The notes beneath the pieces were generated by a model that had not been told where the DNA came from, did no database searches, and was given only the letters and a program-made list of their open reading frames with translations. The position numbers were made by a program, and so were the translations under genes. This document shows, one piece after another, positions 8,781 to 18,508 of a stretch of DNA of 64,000 nt. The stretch's first letter is position 1. The number at the start of each line of letters is the position of its first letter. The stretch comes from Priestia taiwanensis (GTDB lineage: Bacteria; Bacillota; Bacilli; Bacillales; Bacillaceae_G): contig NZ_BMFK01000001.1 in assembly GCF_014638355.1 (NCBI RefSeq), positions 1,813,160-1,877,159 on the forward strand, in the 5' to 3' direction.

Positions 8781-9392
8781 ATGGAATCTTGGATTATACA
8801 AATTATGGAGCAGTTCGGATATTGGGGGATATTCTTCTTAATTGCTCTTGAAAATTTATTCCCGCCTATCCCGTCAGAAGTAATCTTGACGTTTGGTGGA
8901 TTTGTCACAACAACATCAGATTTAACTATCACAATGGTTATTATTGTCGCAACAATCGGTTCTGTCGTTGGTGCGGTTCTGTTATACGGTGTTGGTCGCC
9001 TCTTAGACGTACAACGCTTAGAAAAAATCATTGATCGCTATGGACACATTTTGCGTTTAACAAAAGAAGACATCCATAAAGCAGATGCTTGGTTCGATAA
9101 GTACGGTATGTGGACGGTATTATTCTGCCGTATGATCCCTCTAATTCGAAGCCTTATTTCCATTCCTGCCGGGATGTCGAACATGAACTTCCCATTGTTC
9201 TTATTATTTACGACAATCGGAACACTTATTTGGAACACGATTTTAGTTAATGTCGGGGCTGCAGTTGGTGCATCGTGGAAAGATATTGTTGCATACATGG
9301 ATGTATTCTCTAACGTTATCTACGCTGTTCTAGCCATTCTCGGTATACTCGTGATTGTATGGTACGTAAAGAAACGTAAAGAACGTGCATAA
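8781..9392 (+). CDS. DedA-family (SNARE-associated Golgi/VTT domain) membrane protein
   Basis: 203 residues with four to five hydrophobic segments and the DedA hallmarks. These are ENLFPPIPSEVIL near residue 24, with the conserved Glu and Pro-Pro, and FxRMIPLIRSLISIPAGMSNM near residue 116, with the conserved Arg residues. The ATG follows GGGAG at normal spacing. DedA proteins are thought to move phospholipids (including undecaprenyl phosphate in some members) across the cytoplasmic membrane; the substrate here cannot be read from sequence. Monocistronic, with a terminator directly after. Confidence 0.88.
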   Translation: MESWIIQIMEQFGYWGIFFLIALENLFPPIPSEVILTFGGFVTTTSDLTITMVIIVATIGSVVGAVLLYGVGRLLDVQRLEKIIDRYGHILRLTKEDIHKADAWFDKYGMWTVLFCRMIPLIRSLISIPAGMSNMNFPLFLLFTTIGTLIWNTILVNVGAAVGASWKDIVAYMDVFSNVIYAVLAILGILVIVWYVKKRKERA

Positions 9393-9399
9393 CATAATA

Positions 9400-9427
9400 G
9401 CCAGTACCCGTATAAGGTACTGGCTTT
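9400..9427 (+). terminator. Terminator of the DedA gene
   Basis: Stem GCCAGTACC/GGTACTGGC around CGTATAA, followed by TTTGT. Confidence 0.8.
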
Positions 9428-9442
9428 GTAGTATAAAAAACA

Positions 9443-9480
9443 AACACCCAGCTCTTATCATATGATAAGAGCTGGGTGTT
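9443..9480 (-). terminator. Perfect 38-base palindromic terminator overlapping a stop codon
   Basis: AACACCCAGCTCTTATCAT and its exact complement. The stop codon of the minus-strand gene (9479-9481) lies at the edge of the stem, so the hairpin begins inside the coding end. Confidence 0.8.
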
Positions 9481-10258
9481 ACCATGTATCATAATCGCCT
9501 TTTTCGTGGTAATGTTTAAATCCTAATTTTCTTGCCAGTTGTGTGTTCTTCACTTTGTTTACATAGGAGACGGTAAAGACAGAAAGATCCATACGATTGT
9601 TAAATTGATAAAGCTTCGTTGTAGCACGTAGCACTTCCGGTTCTTCGACGACATCTTTGTAATGGAGACCTTCTAATACAACGCCGTCAATATACACATG
9701 ACTATATTCTTCCACAATCGTAAGGCCACCATTTTGCAAAATAATGTAATGTGGGTAACGGCTACGTACTTGTTGAAGGAAGCGAGAAAATCCTTCTGCT
9801 TGCCTCTGTAATTCCTCTGGCCTCCCAAGAAACTCTTCTTCTATCGTTTCAATTGTATTTAGTAAAATACCGTTGAATCCTTTTTTATGGATATGTTGTT
9901 TCAATTCCTCTAACAAAAATGTTCGATAATGCGGTGAAGACATATCCATTAAATACGAATCGTGTTCCCAGTAATATACTCTCTCTTTGTCCACCTTATA
10001 ATAGTCATCTTCTCGGACGATATTATGCTTCTGGTTATTCTCTGCATCTATTTCCGCTACATCTATATACCCAATCATAAGCACACCTTGTTGTTGTAGT
10101 TCTTTTACTTGCTCTTTCGTAAAAAAAGACGGATTTACAATAAGCAATTCATATTGCTTTGCTTCCTCTATCATCGTGCTGGTGACTTCCCCGTAATAAA
10201 ACCGATAACTTTTTAATTTTTCTAATCGGTCGGCGAGGATCTCGTTATATTGGTACAT
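9479..10258 (-). CDS. GH114/TM1410-like TIM-barrel protein (putative glycosidase)
   Basis: 259 residues from ATG at 10258, preceded by GGTGG eight bases away; a GTG four codons upstream is the alternative. The order of motifs fits the spherulin-4/endo-alpha-1,4-polygalactosaminidase barrel (GH114, DUF297). These are LLIVNPSFF, GVLMIGYIDVAEID, YLMDMSSPHYRTFLLEEL, KGFNGILLNTIET and IILQNGG. Usual members have Asp residues at the IDVAEID and DG-LN-ID positions; here the second reads LNTIET, so activity is uncertain. No signal peptide is visible, which is unusual for a polysaccharide hydrolase. Confidence 0.65.
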   Translation of the reverse strand: MYQYNEILADRLEKLKSYRFYYGEVTSTMIEEAKQYELLIVNPSFFTKEQVKELQQQGVLMIGYIDVAEIDAENNQKHNIVREDDYYKVDKERVYYWEHDSYLMDMSSPHYRTFLLEELKQHIHKKGFNGILLNTIETIEEEFLGRPEELQRQAEGFSRFLQQVRSRYPHYIILQNGGLTIVEEYSHVYIDGVVLEGLHYKDVVEEPEVLRATTKLYQFNNRMDLSVFTVSYVNKVKNTQLARKLGFKHYHEKGDYDTW

Positions 10259-10405
10259 CGATTTCACCACCCATATACCCTATACTATTCACGTCCACCT
10301 TCTGAGTAGACAAGAGGTTCGCCTATTTCTACAAAAAATGAAGAAAATGCACATCCGTTGTGTTATATTCTGAATATACAGAAAAATATTGATAAGGAGG
10401 TACAT

Positions 10406-10783
10406 ATGACTTTTACAATCGGTGATGTATTAACATGGCAGAGAACATTTAGTGAAGAAGAAGTACTACAATTTGCTCGTATTTCAGGTGACAAAGGTCG
10501 ACATCATATGGAGCACGATGAGAAAGGGCGACTCATGGTTCACGGCTTATTAACCGCAAGTATTGGGACGAAAATTGGCGGTGACATGAATTATATTGCC
10601 AGGCAACTGAATAGCGAGTTCATCCGCCCAGTATTCACAGGCGATACCATTACATGCAACGTAACACTTACGAACATCGAACAAGCAGTAGGATTCAAGA
10701 AAGTCGAAATTAAGTCAGTATATACAAATCAGCATAATAAGGAAGTCTTAATTGGAACAAGTCACGGCATTATTCGTGATTAA
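10406..10783 (+). CDS. MaoC-like hotdog-fold protein
   Basis: 125 residues from the ATG at 10406, set by a perfect AAGGAGG seven bases upstream. The MaoC/(R)-hydratase pattern is present: an N-terminal strand, then VLQFARISGDKGRHHMEHDEKGRLMVHGLLTASI. In classic enzymes this block reads D-x-N-P-x-H; here it is DKGRHHMEHD, so the catalytic Asp is kept but the His context differs. Family members hydrate enoyl-CoA or hold acyl-thioesters. The gene is followed by a long hairpin and then a DUF3221-like gene. Confidence 0.7.
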   Translation: MTFTIGDVLTWQRTFSEEEVLQFARISGDKGRHHMEHDEKGRLMVHGLLTASIGTKIGGDMNYIARQLNSEFIRPVFTGDTITCNVTLTNIEQAVGFKKVEIKSVYTNQHNKEVLIGTSHGIIRD

Positions 10784-10787
10784 AGAA

Positions 10788-10820
10788 AAATGTTCAAAAG
10801 CATGTAGCTTTTGAACATTT
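10788..10820 (+). terminator. 14-base-pair hairpin between two genes, next to a ribosome binding site
   Basis: AAATGTTCAAAAGC/GCTTTTGAACATTT with a five-base loop and only a weak T run after it. The AGGAGG of the next gene begins three bases beyond the stem, so this may be a terminator, a processing site or a translational control element. Confidence 0.6.
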
Positions 10821-10836
10821 CTAGGAGGCGATGTAT

Positions 10837-11151
10837 ATGCGTAAGTGGCTCATCCGCATTGGTGCCACATGCATTCTTCTCATTATTTGTATTGCGTTAT
10901 TAATGAGTAAAGTAGATCGTTCAGATCCAATCGAACTAAGACCTTTCCTATTAGAAGGATACGCCGTCCTCAAAGAAAATCGGGTATTCTTTGAGGAACA
11001 AAAAGGAGAAGCCCACTCTTTCCTCGTCTTTCCTAATCAGCAAATGGGCCATGACTTGCAAACAGGTGACAAAGTGAAGGTATGGGCTCGGCACATCCTT
11101 GAATCCTATCCTGGGAAAATTATTGTTGATACGTATGAAAAGGTCGATTAA
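10837..11151 (+). CDS. DUF3221-like exported protein
   Basis: 104 residues from ATG at 10837, since AGGAGG is too close to the ATG six bases earlier. One N-terminal hydrophobic segment (residues 5-23) is followed by the domain LEGYAVLKENRVFFEE ... LQTGDKVKVWARHILESYPGKIIV. The GDKVKVWA--ILESYPG motif is typical of DUF3221 proteins, which have an OB-like barrel. Function unknown; compare the protein encoded at 8284-8607. Confidence 0.65.
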   Translation: MRKWLIRIGATCILLIICIALLMSKVDRSDPIELRPFLLEGYAVLKENRVFFEEQKGEAHSFLVFPNQQMGHDLQTGDKVKVWARHILESYPGKIIVDTYEKVD

Positions 11152-11163
11152 CTATATCACCAA

Positions 11164-11946
11164 TCACCAATCACGACCAGCTCCACCTCCACCAGACGAA
11201 CCACCTCGTCCAGATGAATTTCCGCCACCTTTACCACCGTTATTGTTTCGTGCAATTGCACTCAAAATAACTTGGAACAGTTGCAGGAAGACGAAGAGCA
11301 CATGCGCCTTCTCTTCCTTATTCATGTTACGCGTAAGAACTTTCCAAAGTACAAACGCAATAGCCCCTCCACCAAGTAAACCAATCGCCCAAAGGAATGG
11401 ATTACCACTTGCCTCCTTAGCTGGTGTTGCCGTGCCGTTATACTCACTCATCACTTCTTTAACAAGTACGGTATACGTCTGCTCTACTGCTGCATCATAG
11501 TTCCCACCTTTGAGTGCTGGAGTCGTATATTCATCAAGAATACGTCCGACTTTCCCGTCAGGTAATACTCCTTCTAAGCCATAACCAACTTCAATCCACG
11601 CTTTCCTGTCTTCAATCGACATAACAACAAGTACTCCGTTGTTCTTTTCTGGGTCCCCTAATCCGTATTTTCGAAATGCCTCTACTGCATATTCTTGAAT
11701 TGTATTACCATGTAACGATTGGACAAGTAAGAAACCAATTTGCGCTGTCGTTTGTTGATCTGTTATTTTCGCTTGCTGGTTTACTTTTTGCTTAACGCTT
11801 GGAGAAAGGTAATTGTATGGATCTTGTACATAAATATCACCTTTTTGATTTGGAATATCATCTTTTATATCCGCTAACGTAACGGATGGATAGATCAAAA
11901 ACAACGCGAAACAAGCGAGTACGATTTTTTTCCACATCGCTCTCAC
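11164..11946 (-). CDS. TPM-domain (YgcG-type) membrane protein
   Basis: 260 residues. There is a signal peptide (MRAMWKKIVLACFALFLIY...LA), then a TPM domain at about 35-165 (DPYNYLSPSVKQKVN, KNNGVLVVMSIEDRKAWIEVGYGLEG). Two membrane segments follow near 188-206 and 218-233, and the tail is Gly/Ser-rich (GGKGGGNSSGRGGSSGGGG) ending RDW. This architecture is that of the YgcG family, which is commonly encoded beside lemA. It lies directly after the lemA gene here, consistent with an operon. The role is probably in envelope homeostasis; no enzyme activity is proven for most members. Confidence 0.82.
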   Translation of the reverse strand: MRAMWKKIVLACFALFLIYPSVTLADIKDDIPNQKGDIYVQDPYNYLSPSVKQKVNQQAKITDQQTTAQIGFLLVQSLHGNTIQEYAVEAFRKYGLGDPEKNNGVLVVMSIEDRKAWIEVGYGLEGVLPDGKVGRILDEYTTPALKGGNYDAAVEQTYTVLVKEVMSEYNGTATPAKEASGNPFLWAIGLLGGGAIAFVLWKVLTRNMNKEEKAHVLFVFLQLFQVILSAIARNNNGGKGGGNSSGRGGSSGGGGAGRDW

Positions 11947-12522
11947 CTACTTATTTGTACCAAAGTCCACTTTTACCGGCTGCTCTGCGCCTGGTGCTGC
12001 TTTGAAATATTCTTTCTCACGGAATCCAGACATATTGGCAATAATTGCTCCTGGCATTTTCTTCACTTTCTTATTGTATTCAGCTACTGTATCGTTATAG
12101 TCTTTACGTGCTACCGCAAGACGGTTCTCTGTTCCAGCTAATTCGTCACTTAATTGCCTAAAGTTCTCGTTTGCTTTTAACTGTGGATAATTTTCTGACA
12201 CAACGAGTAAGCGATTTAATGCACCTGATAATTCATCGTTTGCTGCTGCTTGTTGTTGTCGTGTCGTACTACCAGCTAACTTCGCACGCGCATTTGCTAC
12301 ATCTGTAAAAATTTTCTCCTCATGCGACGCATATCCTTTTACTGTCTCGACTAAATTCGGAATTAAATCGGATCTTCGTTGCAATTGGTTCTCTACTTGC
12401 GACCATTTCGCATTTACATTTTCCTCTGCAGATACGAAACCGTTATAACTCGAAAAGAACATTCCTATTAATATAACGCCCACTCCGAGTACAGAGAGTA
12501 AAATAATCGTTGATTTCTTCAT
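11947..12522 (-). CDS. lemA: LemA-family protein
   Basis: 191 residues from ATG at 12522, preceded by AAAAAGGAG; an upstream extension in frame has no ribosome binding site. One N-terminal membrane segment (6-24) is followed by the LemA helical domain, with the hallmark SQVENQLQRRSDLIPNLVE and then YNDTVAEYNKKVKKMPGAII. The short N-terminus faces outward and the helical part is predicted cytoplasmic or extracellular depending on the model. It forms an operon with the TPM-domain gene that starts immediately after its stop. Confidence 0.88.
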   Translation of the reverse strand: MKKSTIILLSVLGVGVILIGMFFSSYNGFVSAEENVNAKWSQVENQLQRRSDLIPNLVETVKGYASHEEKIFTDVANARAKLAGSTTRQQQAAANDELSGALNRLLVVSENYPQLKANENFRQLSDELAGTENRLAVARKDYNDTVAEYNKKVKKMPGAIIANMSGFREKEYFKAAPGAEQPVKVDFGTNK

Positions 12523-12681
12523 GTTGCATCTCCTTTTTCTTCGTATTACTTCTATCATACCACATTCCCATTTTTTCACACATGACAACAATGTAATGTT
12601 CCTGTAAGAGAAGTCGATATTTCTTTTGATCTATTTTTTCTATACTACATATACACACTACAAAAAAGGAGATAAAACTCT

Positions 12682-13269
12682 ATGAAAAATCAATTAAAAA
12701 TAGCATTCATCGCTATCCTTTCCATCTCGATATTCTCTGGATGCGGATTAATGGATATCATCTCAAAACAAGCTCACGGTATTATCGTATATGGTGACCA
12801 AGCACAAGTAGAAACAACAATGAACGAATATAAAAAGGAAGTAAAATCAAGCAACACACATGCAATCAAAATCGTTGAAGTAAATAATCAAAAAACACTA
12901 GTGATGAGTAAATCAACAGCAGAAGACTTACAAAAGAAAGAGTTATTCTATACAGTTACAAGCGGAGATGAAACAGAATTATTAAAGAGCCTACCAACTG
13001 TAACAGCCGACACTGGCATTTACTTTGCGAAAAGCGCAATGAATAACTTCTCCCTAAACAACAAAGCACTGAAATATGAAGGAAACACAATTATCGGAGA
13101 AGGTCGCCGTTACGTTGACTCATTTACGATTGTAGATGATACTACTTTCCAAACTATCCAAGGTACAAATAAAACAATGGGTATCTTACACTTCGAGAAG
13201 AATCCAAAAGAAAAAACAGTCGATATTTCAAAGAAAGTAGAATTATTCCAGTTAGTGTCGATTAAATAA
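12682..13269 (+). CDS. Lipoprotein of unknown function
   Basis: 195 residues. The N-terminus has a lipoprotein signal with lipobox FSGC at residues 19-22, so the mature protein should be anchored to the outer face of the membrane through Cys22. The remainder is charged and mixed alpha/beta (GIIVYGDQAQVETTMNEYKKEV, KNNKALKYEGN region) with no family recognised. Ribosome binding site AAAAGGAG at normal spacing. Followed by a strong terminator. Confidence 0.75.
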   Translation: MKNQLKIAFIAILSISIFSGCGLMDIISKQAHGIIVYGDQAQVETTMNEYKKEVKSSNTHAIKIVEVNNQKTLVMSKSTAEDLQKKELFYTVTSGDETELLKSLPTVTADTGIYFAKSAMNNFSLNNKALKYEGNTIIGEGRRYVDSFTIVDDTTFQTIQGTNKTMGILHFEKNPKEKTVDISKKVELFQLVSIK

Positions 13270-13270
13270 A

Positions 13271-13305
13271 AAAGATTACCCTCTCACGGAGGGTAATCTT
13301 TTTTT
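13271..13305 (+). terminator. Terminator of the lipoprotein gene
   Basis: Stem AAGATTACCCTC/GAGGGTAATCTT followed by a T run. Confidence 0.85.
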
Positions 13306-13406
13306 GCCTATTTTTTTGAATTCCCTGTTCTATAAAGGGTACACTTTCTCCACCACCATCATTTACTAAGTACATAGCGCGTATTCACCTGACTTTTTAA
13401 TACTAG

Positions 13407-14525
<1,119 letters not shown>

Positions 14526-14532
14526 CAAACTA

Positions 14533-14577
14533 GAAAGAACCCCTCACTTCATAATGAAAGGAGGGGGTTCCTTCTAT
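14533..14577 (+). terminator. Terminator after the collagen-like gene
   Basis: AGAACCCCTC pairs with GAGGGGGTTC around a loop and is followed by CTTCT. The T run is short. Confidence 0.6.
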
Positions 14578-14592
14578 GTATATACGAATCTA

Positions 14593-15378
14593 TCATATAT
14601 TACGTTTATATAAAGATTGTTTATAATTAATTAAAATCAAAGCTACCGCCGCTATCACATATAAAATAGCCGTACTAACGAAAATATCTACTCGATTTCC
14701 TATTTGAATTGTCATAAAGTAATTAAACAGCTGATGAATAATAATTGGAATCACAAGGTTACGATTTATGTTATAAAATGTCGTCATAATGATAGATGTC
14801 GCAATAATAGAAACCATAAAACAAATAATATATTGAACTAACTGCATTCCTCCATATCCTGACAAAAACCATAATGGCGTATGCCAAAACCCCCATAATA
14901 TACCCACAATAATTGCTGATTTCAACGGACTACATGTCTGTTGCAAATCCGTTAATACATAACTCCTCCAACCAAGTTCTTCTCCTAACGGACCTCCAAG
15001 TAACATATGAATAAATACCCCTAGCAGCATTAACCAAGATGTAATAACTTGTTCCGTTATCGAAATACCATCAACCGTGCTTCTATAGAAAAGAACTCCT
15101 ACAAAAATCGAAACTTGAAGGAAGATAATCCATAGCACTGTAGATACTTTCAACTTTTCACTAAATTGGCTTTTTACATAGCTTGCCAACTTAACCCCTG
15201 GTTTGATTTTACGGAACATAACAATAAAAACAAATGTAGAAGTCCACGCTGACACAACTTTTAATATATCAGCGAGCGTTTCCATCTTGAATACCATCAT
15301 AACGACCCCAATTAAAACCAAAAAACAAAGAAAGATTGCATACGTCCACATGATATATTGCTTCATTATTCTCGGCAC
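14593..15378 (-). CDS. CPBP-family intramembrane metalloprotease (CAAX/bacteriocin-processing type)
   Basis: 261 residues from GTG at 15378, preceded by GGAGG at good spacing. A polytopic membrane protein with the three Abi/CPBP motifs: GEELGWRSYVL (EExxxR), GFWHTPLWF (FxxxH) and IIIHQLFNY (HxxxN). All catalytic residues are present. Members cleave prenylated proteins, process peptides or give bacteriocin self-immunity. No partner gene is adjacent, so the substrate is unknown. Confidence 0.85.
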   Translation of the reverse strand: MPRIMKQYIMWTYAIFLCFLVLIGVVMMVFKMETLADILKVVSAWTSTFVFIVMFRKIKPGVKLASYVKSQFSEKLKVSTVLWIIFLQVSIFVGVLFYRSTVDGISITEQVITSWLMLLGVFIHMLLGGPLGEELGWRSYVLTDLQQTCSPLKSAIIVGILWGFWHTPLWFLSGYGGMQLVQYIICFMVSIIATSIIMTTFYNINRNLVIPIIIHQLFNYFMTIQIGNRVDIFVSTAILYVIAAVALILINYKQSLYKRNI

Positions 15379-15520
15379 GACATAACCTCCAATGCACAAA
15401 TTCAATTCTCTTCGCTCAAATCATCCTACCTAAATGACAAAATCTCCCCTTATCATAAGTATGAAGGGATGCCAAAAAGTAAAACACAAATAAAAAGCTT
15501 CTTCATTACATAAAACAAAC

Positions 15521-15552
15521 CCTGCAATTGTCGAAAAATACAATTACAAGGT
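15521..15552 (-). terminator. Possible terminator of the chitinase gene
   Basis: Imperfect stem CCTGCAATTGT/ACAATTACAAGG about 30 bases past the chitinase stop. The T run is weak. Confidence 0.4.
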
Positions 15553-15583
15553 CCGCCTTCTTATAAATATGCAGTTTTAAGTA

Positions 15584-16921
15584 TTATTTTGTTTTCACAC
15601 GTACCGCACTTGAAGCATCCGATACATTTCCACTTGTATCTACCGCTTTTACGACGTACGAGTATGCTTTTCCAGATACTAAGCCTTTATCTGTAAAACT
15701 TGTTTTGTTTGATGTACCAATCTTTTTACCATCTCTATAAATCTCGTATTCTTTCACTTTCACATTATCAGCAGATGCATTCCACTGTAATGTAATAGTT
15801 GATTTTGTTTGTACTTTTGATGCTAACGTTCCTGGAACTGTCGGTGCTTCCTTGTCTACAACACCACCGTTATGAATAATTGGCGTATATGTGTTCACGA
15901 AGCCATGGTTGTAAGGGTTTCCATTTTTATCCCATCCACCGTCCCAGTTTACCGACCACGTCATCAATCCTTTAATTGGCGTTCCATCTGCCTTCAAACG
16001 TTCCAATGCACGTCTCAAATCTTCTGGATTTTTTACATAACCATTACCTGCACCATCAGGATTCGCCGGCAAACCAAGCGCTAATTTATGTGCTGGAATT
16101 TGGACGAATCCATTCCCTTTGATCATGTAATGGGAAATAGTGTATAAGAAGTCTTCCTTCACCGCATCGTTGTTTTGTGCAAGATATTTCCCGTCTAAAC
16201 CTGTCACACCATCGCCCCATTGGTTATACAGTTGTGGATGGATAAAGTCATAATATCCTTCAAGGTCTTTCACATATGACACATACTTACCATTTGTTCG
16301 TAAATGCGGAAACTCTGGTGCCATTGTAATAAGGAAGTTCTTTCCTTGTTCTTTGTAATACTCTTTGACGATTTTCAGTGCTTCTGGAATAACCTTTTGA
16401 TTTGCTCCAGCTGTAATTGCCTTATGCTCTAAATCGATATCAAGGCCATCAAATCCATACGTTTCAACGAGACGAATAATTTCATCCGCAAATGCTTGTG
16501 TGTCTCCCTCTTCAAAGTCAATATGAGCTTCCGCACCACCCATCGAAAGGATAACCGCGCGACCTTCTGCATTCAACTTCGCTACTTCTGCACGGAATTC
16601 ACTGTCTGTCCCATTATACGGTTTGAACGTTGGAATACGATTATCTTCACTTGCGACCATGAAAGCGACATCTACAACATTATACCCGTACGGTGTTTCC
16701 GACAATCTATCACTGTTGGACGTTCCATTTTGGTACCCATCACTCTTTCCTAACCAGTTATGCCAATAACCAACGATAACATTTTTCCCTTCAAGAGATG
16801 GCATAAGTGACGCCGCATCACTCACTGATTCTGATGCTTTCGCAGCTGTTGGTTGTCCCATTACCCCTAATCCTGATGCCATAAGACTTAACGCTAATGA
16901 AACTTTTAATGACTTTTTCAT
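15584..16921 (-). CDS. Secreted GH18 chitinase with C-terminal FN3 domain
   Basis: 445 residues. The signal peptide is about 1-29, ending before SESVSD. The GH18 barrel covers about 45-345. Its catalytic motif is FDGLDIDLEHK (DxxDxDxE), with Glu as acid, and substrate-contact motifs SMGGAEAH, APEFPHL, HPQLYNQW and GLMTWSVNWD fit Bacillus Chi36-type exochitinases. Residues about 358-445 form one fibronectin type III module (APTVPGTLAS ... YEIYRDGKKIG ... VDTSGNVSDAS). No chitin-binding module of CBM5 type is present. The enzyme should release N-acetylglucosamine oligomers outside the cell, which fits the GlcNAc-type PTS further along the window. Confidence 0.92.
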   Translation of the reverse strand: MKKSLKVSLALSLMASGLGVMGQPTAAKASESVSDAASLMPSLEGKNVIVGYWHNWLGKSDGYQNGTSNSDRLSETPYGYNVVDVAFMVASEDNRIPTFKPYNGTDSEFRAEVAKLNAEGRAVILSMGGAEAHIDFEEGDTQAFADEIIRLVETYGFDGLDIDLEHKAITAGANQKVIPEALKIVKEYYKEQGKNFLITMAPEFPHLRTNGKYVSYVKDLEGYYDFIHPQLYNQWGDGVTGLDGKYLAQNNDAVKEDFLYTISHYMIKGNGFVQIPAHKLALGLPANPDGAGNGYVKNPEDLRRALERLKADGTPIKGLMTWSVNWDGGWDKNGNPYNHGFVNTYTPIIHNGGVVDKEAPTVPGTLASKVQTKSTITLQWNASADNVKVKEYEIYRDGKKIGTSNKTSFTDKGLVSGKAYSYVVKAVDTSGNVSDASSAVRVKTK

Positions 16922-17122
16922 TATTCCCGCTCCTCTTTTCTTAAATTCTATTATGTTAGATATCTAGTTGGATAGACATGTTGGTTCGTGTTGTCACCCT
17001 ATTAGTAATTAGAGATACTTCTATATGAATCCTTTGATGAAAATGTTCTAGTTTTGTCGGATAAAGGGAAATAAAATGTTTTCCTTCATCACATACTACC
17101 TACATAGATAGGAGATGAAGAA

Positions 17123-17542
17123 ATGGACGTCATTCATACGTTAAATGAGTTTCTAAAAGGTCAATACATGGGGATTCACACCTATGAACACTTTATTGAA
17201 AAAATTGAAGACCCACACATAAAAATAACCTTCCAACAAATCCAACAAGACCATAAACAACATGCCATGCAAGTGGCCGAGCGTATTCAAAACCTCGGAG
17301 GAGTACCCGTAGATAGCGAAGGGCTACTTGGTTCTGTGCAAGGATTCATCAGTACATTCACCAGCTCTGACACACTAGAAGGAATTATCGAACAGGCGCG
17401 AAAAGGTGAAAGTTACTACGGAGTGGAAGTATCAGAAGACATCGTGAAAGGAAACTTAGACATCGAAAGCCATCAACTCATTCGCGATATTTTGAACAAA
17501 GACCGAGAACATGTTGCTCTATTGGATAACTTGTTGCACTAA
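17123..17542 (+). CDS. DUF2383 ferritin-like four-helix protein
   Basis: 139 residues, nearly all helical. The pattern HTLNEFLKGQYMGIHTYEHFIEKI ... QQDHKQHAMQVAERIQNLGGVPVD ... RDILNKDREHVALLDNLL has Glu and His residues spaced as in ferritin-like di-iron proteins of the PA2169/DUF2383 family. Ribosome binding site AGGAGATGAAGAA. Monocistronic with a terminator-like hairpin after it. Family members are linked with sporulation or stress; the biochemical role is not established. Confidence 0.75.
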   Translation: MDVIHTLNEFLKGQYMGIHTYEHFIEKIEDPHIKITFQQIQQDHKQHAMQVAERIQNLGGVPVDSEGLLGSVQGFISTFTSSDTLEGIIEQARKGESYYGVEVSEDIVKGNLDIESHQLIRDILNKDREHVALLDNLLH

Positions 17543-17547
17543 AGAAA

Positions 17548-17575
17548 AAGGGACTGTCCAAAAAGACCGTCCCTT
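17548..17575 (+). terminator. Hairpin after the DUF2383 gene
   Basis: AAGGGAC pairs with GTCCCTT with mismatches inside. Likely terminator without a long T run. Confidence 0.5.
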
Positions 17576-17629
17576 CACAACGTATACCGAAATGAATAAC
17601 ACAACTTCTCATACTTATTCCTTCTATAC

Positions 17630-17670
17630 AAAAAAGCCCTATTCCTCCTAGTGAAGAATAGAGCTTTTTT
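17630..17670 (-). terminator. Terminator of the YitT-family gene
   Basis: AAAAAGCTCTATTC/GAATAGGGCTTTTTT on the minus strand directly after the stop. Confidence 0.8.
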
Positions 17671-17671
17671 A

Positions 17672-18508
17672 TTAAGATGACGATTTCAAGCGATTCTTCA
17701 CACCGGCTGTTTCGCTTACATAAGAAGCTTCTAACACAGCTTGTGGATCAATCGATAAGACAACATCTTTTAATTTCGGATAGACAAGACGGTTCGTAAT
17801 GCAGTAGATTACTTTTCGGTTATCCCCTAAGAATCCGCCTTCTCCATGTAAATACGTAATCGACACTTTTAATTCATTCATTAATACTGCGCCAATTTCT
17901 TCGCTTTTCCCTGAAATAATCATGACCGATTTTCCGCGATTAAATCCATCTAAGATAGCATCAATCATTTTCGTGACAATATAGAAAATCGCAAGCGAGA
18001 ACATCGCATGTTCAATCGTAAACACAAAGGCAACAAATGTGAAGATAATAGCATTTAGCGCTAATAAGAACGTACTAATTGGGATGTTCCAATGTTTGTT
18101 CACCCAAACAGCTAACATTTCTGAACCATCAATTGCCCCGCCAGCCTTGACAACAATCCCAACACCTACACCGAACAATACTCCGCCGTATAACACGATT
18201 AATAACTCGGACGTCGTAATTGCTGGGAATGGTTTCAAGTAAATTAATGCAATCGTTGTAATGACATTCGCATACAACGTGCGAACAAAGAATTTCTTAC
18301 CCATCTCTTTCGCTGTAAATAACAGAATCGGCAAGTTAATTCCAAGGAATACCGTGTAAATTGGCAAACCCCATAAATTGTTGACCATAATCGCAATCGC
18401 CGTCACACCACCGTCTACTAAATCATTCGGTGCTAATATAAGCTCAAGCGCTCCACCAACAATAATTGAGCCAACCGTTAATAACAAATAGTCTATTACC
18501 TTTTTCAT
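17672..18508 (-). CDS. YitT-family membrane protein (DUF161 plus DUF2179)
   Basis: 278 residues. Residues 1-170 hold five hydrophobic segments of the YitT/DUF161 type (GGALELILAPNDLVDGGVTAIAIM; GGVLFGVGVGIVVKAGGAIDGSEM). The soluble DUF2179 domain covers about 195-270 (GKSVMIISGKSEEIGAVLMNEL ... YLHGEGGF). Some Bacillus genomes carry many copies of this family. The transport substrate is not settled. Starts at ATG with AGGAGG upstream. Confidence 0.85.
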   Translation of the reverse strand: MKKVIDYLLLTVGSIIVGGALELILAPNDLVDGGVTAIAIMVNNLWGLPIYTVFLGINLPILLFTAKEMGKKFFVRTLYANVITTIALIYLKPFPAITTSELLIVLYGGVLFGVGVGIVVKAGGAIDGSEMLAVWVNKHWNIPISTFLLALNAIIFTFVAFVFTIEHAMFSLAIFYIVTKMIDAILDGFNRGKSVMIISGKSEEIGAVLMNELKVSITYLHGEGGFLGDNRKVIYCITNRLVYPKLKDVVLSIDPQAVLEASYVSETAGVKNRLKSSS

